A DNA stretch of 64,000 nt from CAVVDT01 sp963747005 (GTDB lineage: Bacteria; Pseudomonadota; Alphaproteobacteria; Rhizobiales; Aestuariivirgaceae): contig CAVVDT010000002.1 in NCBI GenBank assembly GCA_963747005.1, forward strand, positions 1 to 64,000. Reading direction: 5' to 3'. Positions within the stretch are counted from its first letter, which is position 1. Each line of letters starts with the position of its first letter. Made by a program: the position numbers and the translations under genes. Shown in pieces: positions 24,727 through 32,957 of this stretch. The notes beneath the pieces were generated by a model. That model had not been told where the DNA came from, did no database searches, and saw only the letters and a list, made by a program, of their open reading frames with translations.

Positions 24727-25932
24727 TCAGGCCGCCTGCGCCAGCGACGACTTGAGCTTGATGGCCAGCGCTCTTGTGCGCTCATCTGTGAGCCGTGCCA
24801 CCATGTCGAGGAGACGCATCTTCTGCGCCGCGTCGATGACGTCGTAGCGGGTCATCACCGCCTCGACCACGGCGCGGGCGAAGACTTCCGGCTCCAGCGA
24901 GCGCTGCCGCCCGGAAAGATCGACATGGATGTCGGTGGCAGCCCTGAGCAGCCAGAACGACGACGCTGGCAGGCCGCTGGCCGAAATGACCGACTTGAGG
25001 CCCATGATGCCGTGACCGGCGATCTTCTGGCGCAGCTTTGGCAACGACGTGGAGGTGAGATAGGCAAGTGCCCTTTCGACGATCGCCATGCGTCCGCGCA
25101 ATGCGGCCCGAAGGATGATCGATGTGGTGAGCATCTGCTTGGCGCACAGGAACGGGATCAGGCGATCGAGTTCGAGCGTCTGGGCGGTTTCGAGGATCTT
25201 CAACAGCGTCGTTTCCTCGGCATCGACCACGATGGCCTCAGCGTCGTTGGCGGGAATCCAGCCGCGCTCGGCCATCAGCGTATGCACCCGGTTGGCGGCC
25301 CGCTTGGCTTGCAGGATGCGCACTTCCAGCGGCAGATCGGCCCACTCCAGCAGCCGTTCGACGATCTCCGGGCAATCGCGGAACCGGACATAGAGGCGCC
25401 GGCAGTCGTCGGGCTGGAGATGGGCGGAAACATTGTCGAGCAGCAAGGCGCAGACACTTTCGTCGCAGTGTCCGGCGATATGGGAGACGATCTCGGCTGA
25501 AAGGTCGCCACGCTGGGCAACCACCATCTGGCGGGCCGCATCGCCCACCTGCACCACGGCCAGCATGCGCCAGTGGTCGAGGGCCCTGGTCTCGGCCAGG
25601 AACGGCAGCGCGATATCGTCGCTGTCGGCGATGATGGCGAAGGCCAGATCGGCGTTGAGATCATCGACCATGGCGAGCTTTTCCGCCAGAAGCCGGCGGA
25701 TATCGCTGACCGGATCGACCGCCAGCTTGAGCAGCGCTGGAACAATCAGCTTCTTTTCGGCCGCGGGCGCGGCCGGGTCGATCATCAGCCGGGCAAGCTG
25801 GGCGGCGAGATGGCGGCGTGCGCCGGTGTTCCCGCTGTTGATCACCCGATCGAAGATGGTCGTGTCGAGACTGGCAGCCTGTTTGTTGTCCACGTCGTTC
25901 ACCTCGTCTGCCGAATGTGGTCGAATCCTCAT
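24727..25932 (-). CDS. DUF2336 protein
   Basis: A 401-residue helical protein, mostly short amphipathic helices with HEAT-like character, matching DUF2336, a family almost restricted to alphaproteobacteria and of unknown biochemical role. No signal peptide or membrane segment is seen. The ATG follows GGGAC; alternative GTG starts lie 10 and 15 codons downstream. A near-match to a CtrA box (25972-25986) lies about 40 bases upstream, which suggests cell-cycle control. The gene stands alone between the cytochrome and MFS genes. Confidence 0.75.
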   Translation of the reverse strand: MRIRPHSADEVNDVDNKQAASLDTTIFDRVINSGNTGARRHLAAQLARLMIDPAAPAAEKKLIVPALLKLAVDPVSDIRRLLAEKLAMVDDLNADLAFAIIADSDDIALPFLAETRALDHWRMLAVVQVGDAARQMVVAQRGDLSAEIVSHIAGHCDESVCALLLDNVSAHLQPDDCRRLYVRFRDCPEIVERLLEWADLPLEVRILQAKRAANRVHTLMAERGWIPANDAEAIVVDAEETTLLKILETAQTLELDRLIPFLCAKQMLTTSIILRAALRGRMAIVERALAYLTSTSLPKLRQKIAGHGIMGLKSVISASGLPASSFWLLRAATDIHVDLSGRQRSLEPEVFARAVVEAVMTRYDVIDAAQKMRLLDMVARLTDERTRALAIKLKSSLAQAA

Positions 25933-25971
25933 GAATCAGGTCCCGCACAATTCGAATCTGGCGACGAAGCG

Positions 25972-25987
25972 TTAACAATTGGTTCAC
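25972..25987. promoter_or_regulatory. Possible CtrA box upstream of the DUF2336 gene
   Basis: TTAA-caattgg-TTCAC differs by one base from the TTAA-N7-TTAAC consensus known for CtrA in Caulobacter and Rhizobiales. It lies about 40 bases upstream of the DUF2336 start, a typical place for CtrA binding near the -35 region. Confidence 0.35.
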
Positions 25988-26034
25988 CATGGGGGGTCCG
26001 CGGAATTCCCGCTTTTCCGCGCTGACAGGTTCGC

Positions 26035-27282
26035 TCAGGTCGCCGGCGTCTCGCCCATTTCTCCGGCGATGGCCACCGCTGCAACCGATGTGGTGGTGGG
26101 GACCACCTGCGGCAGCGTCGCGCCTTCGGCCTGCACGGCAGGCGCGGCGCGGCGCATCATGCGATAGAGCGCAAATACGCCAAGCAGACCGTAGACGGCG
26201 ATCATGTAGGTCATGAAGCCCGAGGGCCCCAGGCGGGTCATGACGCCGCCGATGAGCGAGGGGCCGGCGATGGCGCCGGCGCCATAGATGAGAACCAGCT
26301 TGCCCGAGGCGCCGAGCATCTGGTCGCGGTCGAGATGATCGTTGGCATGGGCGAGCGCCAGCGAATAGATGGGGATGGAAATGGCGCCGAACACCGTGAA
26401 CAGGGTGATGAGCGAGGTCGGCGAATAATCCGCCGCCGGAATGCAGACGAACGCCAGACCCGCCGTCAGGAAGGCCGATATGGTGAGCACCAGGCGGCGG
26501 TCGTAGCGGTCCGACAGGGCACCGATGGGATATTGCGAAACAATGACACCCAGCGGCGGCAGCGCCAGCATGACCGACACCAGCGGCAGCGACAGCCCTT
26601 GCATGACCCCGTAGACGGCCCCCATGGAGAAAAAGGCGCTCTGCCCGAGGCCATTGGCAAAGGTGGCGATAACGGCCAGCGGCGAGCCCCGATAGAGATC
26701 GCTCAGTGCCACCGGGCGCGGCTGCTCGATGGCCGGCGCCTCGATGCGGATGAGGGTGGTCGGTATCAGCGACATCGACAGGATGGCCGACACCACGATG
26801 AAGCGCACGAAGCCGCTGGTATCGGTGATGTTGAGCAGAAGCTGGCTGCCGCCGACGGCGCCGTAATAGATGATCATGTAGACCGACAGGAGCTGGCCGC
26901 GGTTTTCGTTGGTCGACTTGGAGTTGAGCCAGCTTTCGCACACGATCGACAGCCCGGCGGTGCAGAAGCCGGCCAGCACCCGCATGGCGAACCACCAGAA
27001 CGGGTCGACCCAGATCGGAATGAGCAGCACCGCCGTCGAGACCACCGAGGCATAGGCCGCGAACACCCGGATATGGCCCACCTGGCTGATGATCCTCGGC
27101 GTCAGGAAGGCGCTGATGAGCACACCGGCGAAATAGCCCGACATGATCAGGCCGGTGGTGGTGGTGGAGAACGAGGCAAGCGCTGCCTGGATGCCGATCA
27201 GCGAGCCCTGCAACCCGTTGCCGAGCGCCAGCAGCCCTATCCCCAGAAGCAACGGCCAGATGCCGCGCAAGCCCTTGAACAT
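26035..27282 (-). CDS. MFS transporter, YcaD-like
   Basis: From the ATG at 27282 (GAGG ribosome site) the protein has 415 residues and about twelve membrane helices. The loop motif after helix 8 reads SQYPIGALSDRYDRR, the family's D-R-x-x-R-R motif A, and SWLNSKSTNENRGQLLS in the first half resembles YcaD-type MFS permeases. The C-terminal tail is an Ala/Val/Thr-rich extension without clear function. The substrate is unknown. It stands between the DUF2336 gene and the receiver gene on the same strand, without tight coupling. Confidence 0.8.
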   Translation of the reverse strand: MFKGLRGIWPLLLGIGLLALGNGLQGSLIGIQAALASFSTTTTGLIMSGYFAGVLISAFLTPRIISQVGHIRVFAAYASVVSTAVLLIPIWVDPFWWFAMRVLAGFCTAGLSIVCESWLNSKSTNENRGQLLSVYMIIYYGAVGGSQLLLNITDTSGFVRFIVVSAILSMSLIPTTLIRIEAPAIEQPRPVALSDLYRGSPLAVIATFANGLGQSAFFSMGAVYGVMQGLSLPLVSVMLALPPLGVIVSQYPIGALSDRYDRRLVLTISAFLTAGLAFVCIPAADYSPTSLITLFTVFGAISIPIYSLALAHANDHLDRDQMLGASGKLVLIYGAGAIAGPSLIGGVMTRLGPSGFMTYMIAVYGLLGVFALYRMMRRAAPAVQAEGATLPQVVPTTTSVAAVAIAGEMGETPAT

Positions 27283-27376
27283 GACGATCCTCAGGATTGT
27301 CCGCCTCGTCGATCGAGGCACCGGGGACTTTAGAGGCGGGTCGCCGGCGCGGCAACGGCCGGGGCTTGCCCCCTCG

Positions 27377-27742
27377 TCACACCAGCCCGCTCATCCGCAG
27401 CTTGGCATCGAGCACCTCGGCATCGAACGGCCTGACCAGGCAATCCGACGCCCCGGCCCAGATGGCCCGCCCGACATTTTCCGCATCCGCCTCATCGGCG
27501 CACACCAGCACGACGGGGCTGCGGCCACGCCCCAGCGTGCGCAGGCGGCGGATGAACCCGGCTGCATCCGGCCCGCCGCGCCGGTCGGCGAACATGACGA
27601 CGTCCGGTGCCTTTCGCCGACAATAATCGAGTGCGTGATCGAGATCGCTGGAAGCGGCAAGATCGAAGCCGTAGGGGCCCAGGAGGTGTTCCAGATTACG
27701 CCGCTCGCTGGCGCTCGAATCGACTATCAGGCACTGTGTCAT
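27377..27742 (-). CDS. Single-domain receiver-like protein with degenerate active site
   Basis: From the ATG at 27742 (AAGGA ribosome site, 8-base spacing) the protein has 121 residues and the CheY fold pattern: LIVDSSASERRNLEHLLG, then PDVVMFADRRGG, PVVLVCADEAD and the last strand/loop CLVRPF. Key residues differ from the norm. The phosphoacceptor position before RRGG is shifted, with Ala where Asp is expected and Asp one place later. The conserved Ser/Thr is Cys/Ala and the conserved Lys of KPF is Arg. It may therefore act without phosphorylation. A perfect CtrA-type box lies about 80 bases upstream. Confidence 0.7.
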   Translation of the reverse strand: MTQCLIVDSSASERRNLEHLLGPYGFDLAASSDLDHALDYCRRKAPDVVMFADRRGGPDAAGFIRRLRTLGRGRSPVVLVCADEADAENVGRAIWAGASDCLVRPFDAEVLDAKLRMSGLV

Positions 27743-27819
27743 GTCGATCATCCTTCGACCTGCTCTTTCCGCCCCGGTAGCCGTTCCCCTAACTGTTCGG
27801 GACTCCTGCGCCGACATGG

Positions 27820-27835
27820 TTAACGACTGGTTAAC
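27820..27835. promoter_or_regulatory. CtrA-type box upstream of the receiver gene
   Basis: TTAA-cgactgg-TTAAC matches the CtrA consensus TTAA-N7-TTAAC exactly. It lies about 78 bases upstream of the receiver-like gene read on the minus strand and roughly 670 bases from the SOS element promoter, so the receiver gene is the likely target. Confidence 0.5.
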
Positions 27836-28137
27836 AGCTTACCCACAGGCACAGATGGATAACTTTATTGTGATGTTTCATTGTGTTGGCGCGTCATATG
27901 GGCACTTGCCCACAGCGGGATGGAGTCATTGGGCGGTCCGCCGACAGACTCCCATAGCGATTCTCGCGCGTCGTCCTACAACCTTAGCGTGCTGCAATGT
28001 TCCTGTTTTGATCGCGGAGCGGGAACAAGTCCAGTGGCAGGTCGAGGGGTTTGCCGGCAGGCACAAGTTCGCTTCGTCCGCTCCCCTCCTCCTTGTGGGG
28101 GGTGAAGGGAGCCGGCACGGCTTCTCGCCTCCGCTGG

Positions 28138-28502
28138 CGTTTTGGCCGCGAAGGGTCCCGGGGGGTTGGGGAAAGCGCCAGCTCAGCGCTTGACTGTTGT
28201 AGAGGGTGCGCTTTGCCGGCGCTTTCCCCGTGGCCTTGTGGACGGGCGGCTGGAGTTTTTAACACATGAATTGCTCGCCTGACGGGCATGCCGGATAACG
28301 GCTATTGCAGGCCGGCCGGCACCAGTTCACCGTCAGGGTCACTGCCCTTCACGCGCGTCCGGACCGTAGTATCCGGACCCCTGAGCCAGGACACACCCGC
28401 ACCCCGGTTCAGCGTTGTCCGTCACAACGCGGAACGGAGAGCCACACCTTTCTCCCCGTGACCGGACGGCTCGCGAGCCACGCCCCGGGAGTGGGAGACA
28501 GG
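28138..28502 (-). ncRNA. Candidate SOS-controlled structured RNA element, right copy
   Basis: Read on the minus strand, this is the inverted counterpart of 1505-1885, with blocks of near identity around ACCGGGGTGCGGGTGTG, GGGGTCCGGATACTACGG, CGGCCGGCCTGCAAT and GGCAAAGCGCACCCTCTAC. Paired arms are kept while bases change: GTTCCGCGTTGT with ACAACGCTGAAC (28435-28424, 28418-28407) replaces the quite different stem of copy 1, and GGGGAAAGCGCC with GGCGCTTTCCCC (28229-28218, 28179-28168) replaces GAGG/CCTC. The frame open in copy 1 is closed here by stops. The flanks from 27843 to 28137 hold no gene I can support. Confidence 0.65.
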
Positions 28503-28504
28503 TG

Positions 28505-28538
28505 GAACGAACATAGAACAATTTAGTCCGCTTGTCAA
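28505..28538 (-). promoter_or_regulatory. SOS-type promoter with LexA box, right copy
   Basis: On the minus strand TTGACA (28538-28533), 17 bases, TATGTT (28515-28510). The LexA box GTTC-tatgttc-GTTC spans 28519-28505 and covers the -10 region exactly as in the left copy. The central seven bases differ from copy 1 while both half-sites are invariant, as expected for a functional operator. Confidence 0.75.
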
Positions 28539-28570
28539 GACTTGATTGCCATATTCTGCAATTTATTCCC

Positions 28571-29460
28571 CATTCCTCTCCACCGTCATGCCGGTACTTG
28601 ATACCGGCATCCATTCCGCTGGCCGTCGCGGCTGGCTGAGGCCCTGGCGGAATAGACCCCGTGGTCAAGCCACGGGGTGACGGGGGTGGGGACGGGCGGC
28701 CGTGATTGACGGAACCATGACCGCGATCACCATTCCTTCGTCATGCCGGTACTCGATACCGGCATCCATTCCACTGGCGTTGCGGCTGGCTGGGGCCGTG
28801 GCGGAATAGACCCCGTGGTCAAGCCACGGGGTGACGGGGGTGGGGACGGGTGGCCGTGATTGACGGAACCATGACCGCGAACCCCATTCCTTCGTCATGC
28901 CGGTACTCGATACCGGCATCCATGCCACTGGCGTTGCGGCTGGCTGAGACCCAGGCGGAATAGACCCCGTGGTCAAGCCACGGGGTGACGGGGGTGGGGC
29001 GGGTGGGCGTGATTGACGGAACCATGACCGCGAACCCCATTCCTCTTCATCGTCATGCCGGTACTCGATACCGGCATCCATGCCGCTGGCGTTGCGGCTG
29101 GCTGGGGCTCCGGCGGAATGGACCGTGGTCAAGCCACGGGGTGACGGGGTGGGGCGGGTGGGCGTGATTGACGGAACCATGACCGCGAACCCCATTCCTC
29201 TTCATCGTCATGCCGGTACTTGATACCGGCATCCATGCCGCTGGCGTCGCGGCAGGCTGAGACCCTGGCGGAATAGACCCCGTGGTCAAGCCACGGGGTG
29301 ACGGGGGTGGGGCGGGTGGGCGTGATTGACGGAACCATGACCGCGAATCCCATTCCTTCGTCATGCCGGTACTTGATACCGGCATCCATGCCGCTGGCGT
29401 CGCGGCGGGCTGAGGCCCTGGCGGGATGGTCCCCGTGGTCAAGCCACGGGGTGACGGGGG
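28571..29460. repeat. Array of six composite palindromic repeats, right copy
   Basis: Six units of about 153-158 bp. Type B cores (GCCGGTACTYGATACCGGC) start at 28590, 28745, 28899, 29057, 29212 and 29365; each is followed by a spacer and a type A core (CCCGTGGTCAAGCCACGGGG), the last near 29430. Orientation is opposite to the array at 1-1437. Here the linker between units (GTGATTGACGGAACCATGA and flanks) is also conserved, so the array grew by tandem duplication of the whole unit. No nuclease gene is present. Open frames through it give repetitive products and are discounted. Confidence 0.9.
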
Positions 29461-29645
29461 GCGAGGGTGAAGTGCATGGCCCCTGGGTCGCCGGGGCCGG
29501 CCCGACGATGACACTGGGGTGGCGCCCTCATCCATCGCACCGCGAGGTGATGCAAGGCGCTGCCTGCGCTGCTAACGTGGGGCATCGCCCGTAACCGCGC
29601 AGTGGCCCCACGCGCCGTGTTGCCCCGCAAAGAGGAGACTTCATC

Positions 29646-30101
29646 ATGCCCGGCCTGTGGTTCGAGGAATTCGAGGACGGAAAGACCTACAAGCACCCCC
29701 TCACCCGCACGGTGACGGAGATGGACAACATGATGTTCTCCTGCCTCACCCTCAACCCGCAGCCGCTGCATATCGACCGGCATTTCTGCGCCGGCACCGA
29801 ATGGGGCGAGCCGCTGATGAACTCGCTGTTCACCCTCGGCCTGATGATCGGCATCTCCGTCAACGACCTGACGGTGGGCACCACCATCGCCAATCTCGGC
29901 ATGAAGGAGGTGAAATTCCCAGCCCCCCTGTTCCAGGGCGATACCGTCAGGGTGGAGACCACCGTCATCGCCAAGCGCGAAAGCCGCTCAAGACCCGATG
30001 CCGGCATCGTCGATCTCGACCACCGCGCCTACAAGCAGGACGGAACGCTGGTCGCCCAGTGCCTCAGGCAGGCGTTCATGCGCAAGCGGCCGGCGGCATG
30101 A
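29646..30101 (+). CDS. MaoC-family hydratase/dehydratase
   Basis: A 151-residue hot-dog-fold protein of the MaoC (R-specific enoyl-CoA hydratase) family. The catalytic hydratase motif is visible in LTLNPQPLHIDRHFC, with the key His in LHID. A GAGGAG ribosome site precedes the ATG. Its stop overlaps the start of the CitE-like gene in an ATGA, so the two are translationally coupled. The pair suggests hydration of an unsaturated dicarboxylyl-CoA followed by cleavage, as in mesaconyl-, itaconyl- or malyl-CoA routes. The exact substrate is not assignable. Confidence 0.85.
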   Translation: MPGLWFEEFEDGKTYKHPLTRTVTEMDNMMFSCLTLNPQPLHIDRHFCAGTEWGEPLMNSLFTLGLMIGISVNDLTVGTTIANLGMKEVKFPAPLFQGDTVRVETTVIAKRESRSRPDAGIVDLDHRAYKQDGTLVAQCLRQAFMRKRPAA

Positions 30102-30940
30102 GATCGCTGCTCTTCGTCCCCGCGGATTCCGAGAAAAAGATCGCCAGGGCCCTCGCCTCGGGCGCCGATACGGTGATCCTCGATCTGGAGGATTCGGTCA
30201 GCCCCGCCGCCAAGCCCGTGGCCCGCCGGCTCGTCGCCGAGGTGCTGGCCTCACCGCGCCCGGCCGGGGCCCCTCGGCTCTTTGTGCGCGTCAATGCCCT
30301 CGATAGCGGTCTGACCGGCGCCGACCTCGAAGCGGTGCTGCCCGCCCGCCCCGACGGGCTGATGCAGCCGAAGACTGAAAGCGGCGGCGATGTCGCCAAA
30401 CTGGCGCGCCTCACGGGCGGCGACCTGCCGATCATCGCCATCGTCACCGAAACGGCGGGCGCGCTGTTTTCCTGCGGCACCTACGATAAGGCCGGCCCGG
30501 CGCTTTACGGCATGGCCTGGGGGGCGGAGGATCTGTCCAACGATCTGGGCGCCCGCTCCAGCCGCGATGCCGATGGCCGCCTCACCGACCCCTATCGCCT
30601 CGCCCGCACCCTGTGCCTGGCAGGCGCCCGGGCGGCGGGGGTCGAGCCCATCGATACCGTGCAAGTCGATTTCCGCGACCTTGCCGCCCTCGAGGCCGAA
30701 TGCGAAGCCGCCGTGCGCGACGGCTTCACTGCCAAGATGGCCATCCATCCGGCGCAGGTGGAGATCATCAACCGGGTCTTCACCCCTTCGCCCGAGGCCA
30801 TCGCCGAGGCTGAGGCCGTCACGGCCGCCTTCGCTTCGGCCGGCGATGCCGGGGTGGTGGCCATCGATGGAAGGATGTTCGACATCCCCCACCTCAAGCG
30901 GGCGCAAAAGCTGCTGGCCCAGGTGCGCGGCTCAGGTTGA
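30098..30940 (+). CDS. CitE-like / HpcH-HpaI family CoA-ester lyase
   Basis: A 280-residue TIM-barrel protein of the citrate lyase beta-like family. Typical marks are MRSLLFVPADSEKKIARAL, VILDLEDSV (metal-binding acids), RVNALDSG, DGLMQPKTES, AIVTETAGALF, MAWGAEDLSNDLGA and KMAIHPAQVEIIN. Solo CitE-like proteins of this length cleave malyl-, beta-methylmalyl- or citramalyl-CoA rather than citrate; no citrate lyase alpha or gamma genes are near. It is coupled to the upstream MaoC gene. It overlaps the stop of the convergent MscS gene by nine bases. Confidence 0.85.
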   Translation: MRSLLFVPADSEKKIARALASGADTVILDLEDSVSPAAKPVARRLVAEVLASPRPAGAPRLFVRVNALDSGLTGADLEAVLPARPDGLMQPKTESGGDVAKLARLTGGDLPIIAIVTETAGALFSCGTYDKAGPALYGMAWGAEDLSNDLGARSSRDADGRLTDPYRLARTLCLAGARAAGVEPIDTVQVDFRDLAALEAECEAAVRDGFTAKMAIHPAQVEIINRVFTPSPEAIAEAEAVTAAFASAGDAGVVAIDGRMFDIPHLKRAQKLLAQVRGSG

Positions 30941-32299
30941 GGGGCTGGATCTCGGCTTGCGGCGCGCCCGCGGCGGCTTCGGAGCATCGACGATGCGGAC
31001 ATCGATCGGGCCTTTCATGGTCACGTCGCGCTGCGGGAACGGGATTTCCATGCCGGCCTCCTTCAGGGCGTCCCACAACAAGAGGAAAATGTCGCCGCGC
31101 ACGTTGACCGTGCCCTTGCCGGGATCGCGGATCCAGAAGCGCAGCTTGTAGTTGACCGACGAATCGCCGAAGGCGGTGATGTGGCAGACCGGCGGCGGCA
31201 CCGCCTGCACCCGCTTGTGGGTGGCCGAGACCTGGCGCGCCAGCTTCCTCACCTCGTGGGGATCGGCCGAATAAGCCACCCCGAAATCGAGATCGAGACG
31301 CACCAGATCGGACGAATAGGACCAGTTGACCACCTGCGAGGTGATCAGGTCCTCGTTGGGGATGAGATATTCGCGCCCGTCGCGGGCGATCACCGAGGCA
31401 TAGCGCGCCGCCAATTCATTAATGCGGCCATAGGTATCGCCCACGGTGATGACGTCGCCCGGCTTGATGGATTTGTCCAGCAGCAGGATGAAGCCGGAAA
31501 TCAGGTTGGAGACCACCTTCTGCAGGCCGAAGCCAAGGCCGAGGCCGACGGCGCCGGAGAACACCGCAAAGGCGGTCAGGTTGATGCCGACGAGGCTGAG
31601 GCCCACCACCACCGCCGTCACCAGCAGCACCGCTTTCGCCAGCTTGGCGGTCAGCACCTGCAGCGACGGACTCAAATCCTCGATCCTGGAAAGCTGGTTG
31701 TCGATCAGCCGCCCGCCGGTCACCGCCACCCAGATCAGCACCGCCAGGATGACGATAGCCTTGATCACCAGGAGCGGCGTCAGGCGAAAGCCCTGCATCT
31801 CGATGCCGACGGAATCGAGCGCATTGATGATGTCGGGCAGGATGCCGAGCATGAACGCCGCCACCACCATCCATGTCACGACGGCGATGACCCGGGCGAT
31901 GAAGCGGTTGCGGATGACGCGCGAGGCGACCGAGATGACGATCCACGCCGTCGCCAGGCCCGCCGCCACGGCGATCAGATAGCTGCGCGACGGCCAGGTG
32001 ACAGTGCGCATGGCGATCAGCGCCAGCCACAGCGCCATGGGAAAGAAGATCCACCTGAGACGCCTGAGGACAATGGCCAGCGAGCGCAGCAATCGCGGAT
32101 TGCCCTCGATGCGGCGGATGCGCGCCTCGAATATGGGTTCCAGGCGATGCGCGATGATGAGCGCCAGCCCGAAGGCGCCGACGATGACGGCGAACTGCGC
32201 CAGCGTCCAGGCAAGCCCTGTCTGATTGAAAAGAATGCCGCGGTGGGCGAGCCACAGCAGCACGGCATCGCGGATTTCGCCCAGCCAGTCGCTTGTCAT
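30932..32299 (-). CDS. MscS-family mechanosensitive channel
   Basis: A 455-residue membrane protein. Five or more hydrophobic segments precede the pore-lining helix GLGFGLQKVVSNLISG (about 275-290), then the MscS beta domain (KPGDVITVGDTYGRINEL, DGREYLIPNEDLITSQVVNW) and the C-terminal domain. It is longer than E. coli MscS (286 residues) through extra N-terminal helices, as in YnaI or YbdG-type channels. A basic C-terminal tail (ARRKPR) ends it. Its role is to release solutes under osmotic downshock. It is transcribed alone. Confidence 0.9.
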   Translation of the reverse strand: MTSDWLGEIRDAVLLWLAHRGILFNQTGLAWTLAQFAVIVGAFGLALIIAHRLEPIFEARIRRIEGNPRLLRSLAIVLRRLRWIFFPMALWLALIAMRTVTWPSRSYLIAVAAGLATAWIVISVASRVIRNRFIARVIAVVTWMVVAAFMLGILPDIINALDSVGIEMQGFRLTPLLVIKAIVILAVLIWVAVTGGRLIDNQLSRIEDLSPSLQVLTAKLAKAVLLVTAVVVGLSLVGINLTAFAVFSGAVGLGLGFGLQKVVSNLISGFILLLDKSIKPGDVITVGDTYGRINELAARYASVIARDGREYLIPNEDLITSQVVNWSYSSDLVRLDLDFGVAYSADPHEVRKLARQVSATHKRVQAVPPPVCHITAFGDSSVNYKLRFWIRDPGKGTVNVRGDIFLLLWDALKEAGMEIPFPQRDVTMKGPIDVRIVDAPKPPRARRKPRSSPST

Positions 32300-32334
32300 G
32301 TCGCCAGCCTAACACATGGTATGTAAGGCCAGAA

Positions 32335-32931
32335 CTATTCCGGACGACGCATGCGGAAAACGCTTTCGACCACGGCGTATTCGGAATAGCCGAGGCGGGC
32401 GATGGGCTTGAGGCCAGCGGTGTCGACGCGACCGTCGTGGATGAAGCGATCGTCGATGTAGACGCCGACCACCCGCCCGACGATGATGGCATAGCCGCTG
32501 TCGGGATGGTGGGCTGCAAGCTTTACCGTCTGCTCGTAGACGCATTCGAAGGCGACCGGCGTCTCGGCGACGCGGGGCGGCTTGACGAAGCGGCTCGCAG
32601 CCTTGCCGAGCCCTGCAAGCTCGAACTCGTCCACCCCGTGCGGCACCACCGCGGAGGTGGCGTTCACCGCCTCGCGCAGGTCCCAGGTGGCGAGATTGCA
32701 CACGAACTCGCCCGTTGCCTCGATGTTCGACAGGGAATCCTTGCGCCCATGGCTGCCGAAAACCACGTAGGCCGGCGTGTCCGACATGGCGTTGAAGAAG
32801 CTGTAGGGCGCCAGGTTGACGCTGCCATCGGCCCCCAGACTTGAAATCCAGCCGATGGGACGCGGCACGATCAGCGCCTTGAACGGATCGATCGCCAGCC
32901 CGTGATCGTTGCGGGTCGCATCGTAATGCAT
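32335..32931 (-). CDS. Flavin reductase-like protein (FMN-binding split barrel)
   Basis: From the ATG at 32931 (AGGAG ribosome site) the protein has 198 residues. It has the flavin-reductase-like pattern IVPRPIGWISSLGADGSVNLAPYSFFNAMS, where RPIGW and NLAPYS contact FMN, and the mid-protein VNATSAV segment. Related proteins reduce FMN or serve as nitrilotriacetate-monooxygenase-like component B; a partner monooxygenase is not encoded nearby. The longer open frame upstream overlaps the HAD gene and is not used. It follows the HAD phosphatase and nitroreductase genes on the same strand. Confidence 0.82.
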   Translation of the reverse strand: MHYDATRNDHGLAIDPFKALIVPRPIGWISSLGADGSVNLAPYSFFNAMSDTPAYVVFGSHGRKDSLSNIEATGEFVCNLATWDLREAVNATSAVVPHGVDEFELAGLGKAASRFVKPPRVAETPVAFECVYEQTVKLAAHHPDSGYAIIVGRVVGVYIDDRFIHDGRVDTAGLKPIARLGYSEYAVVESVFRMRRPE

Positions 32932-32957
32932 GAAAAGAGAGCTCCTTTTGGGGTCAA

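Noticed and set aside
27836..27880. DnaA-box-like CTTACCCACAG and GGATAAC sequences suggesting a replication origin
   Set aside because: Only one poor match (TTACCCACA versus TTATCCACA), no cluster, and no dnaA, hemE or partition gene nearby.
28339..28668. 109-codon minus-strand ORF through the repeat and SOS element
   Set aside because: It joins repeat A-B sequence to the promoter region; no ribosome site and no conservation of frame with the left copy.
28571..29460. CRISPR array
   Set aside because: Period of about 155 bases, linkers conserved between units, and palindromes instead of repeats with unique spacers; no cas genes.
29053..29535. ORFs with repeated AGIKYRHDD and VTPWLDHG peptides as possible repeat proteins
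   Set aside because: They are translations of the palindromic DNA repeats in several frames and both strands.
30098..30940. Citrate lyase beta subunit (citE) of a complete citrate lyase
   Set aside because: No citD or citF genes; the MaoC partner and the solo form fit a malyl- or citramalyl-CoA-type lyase better.
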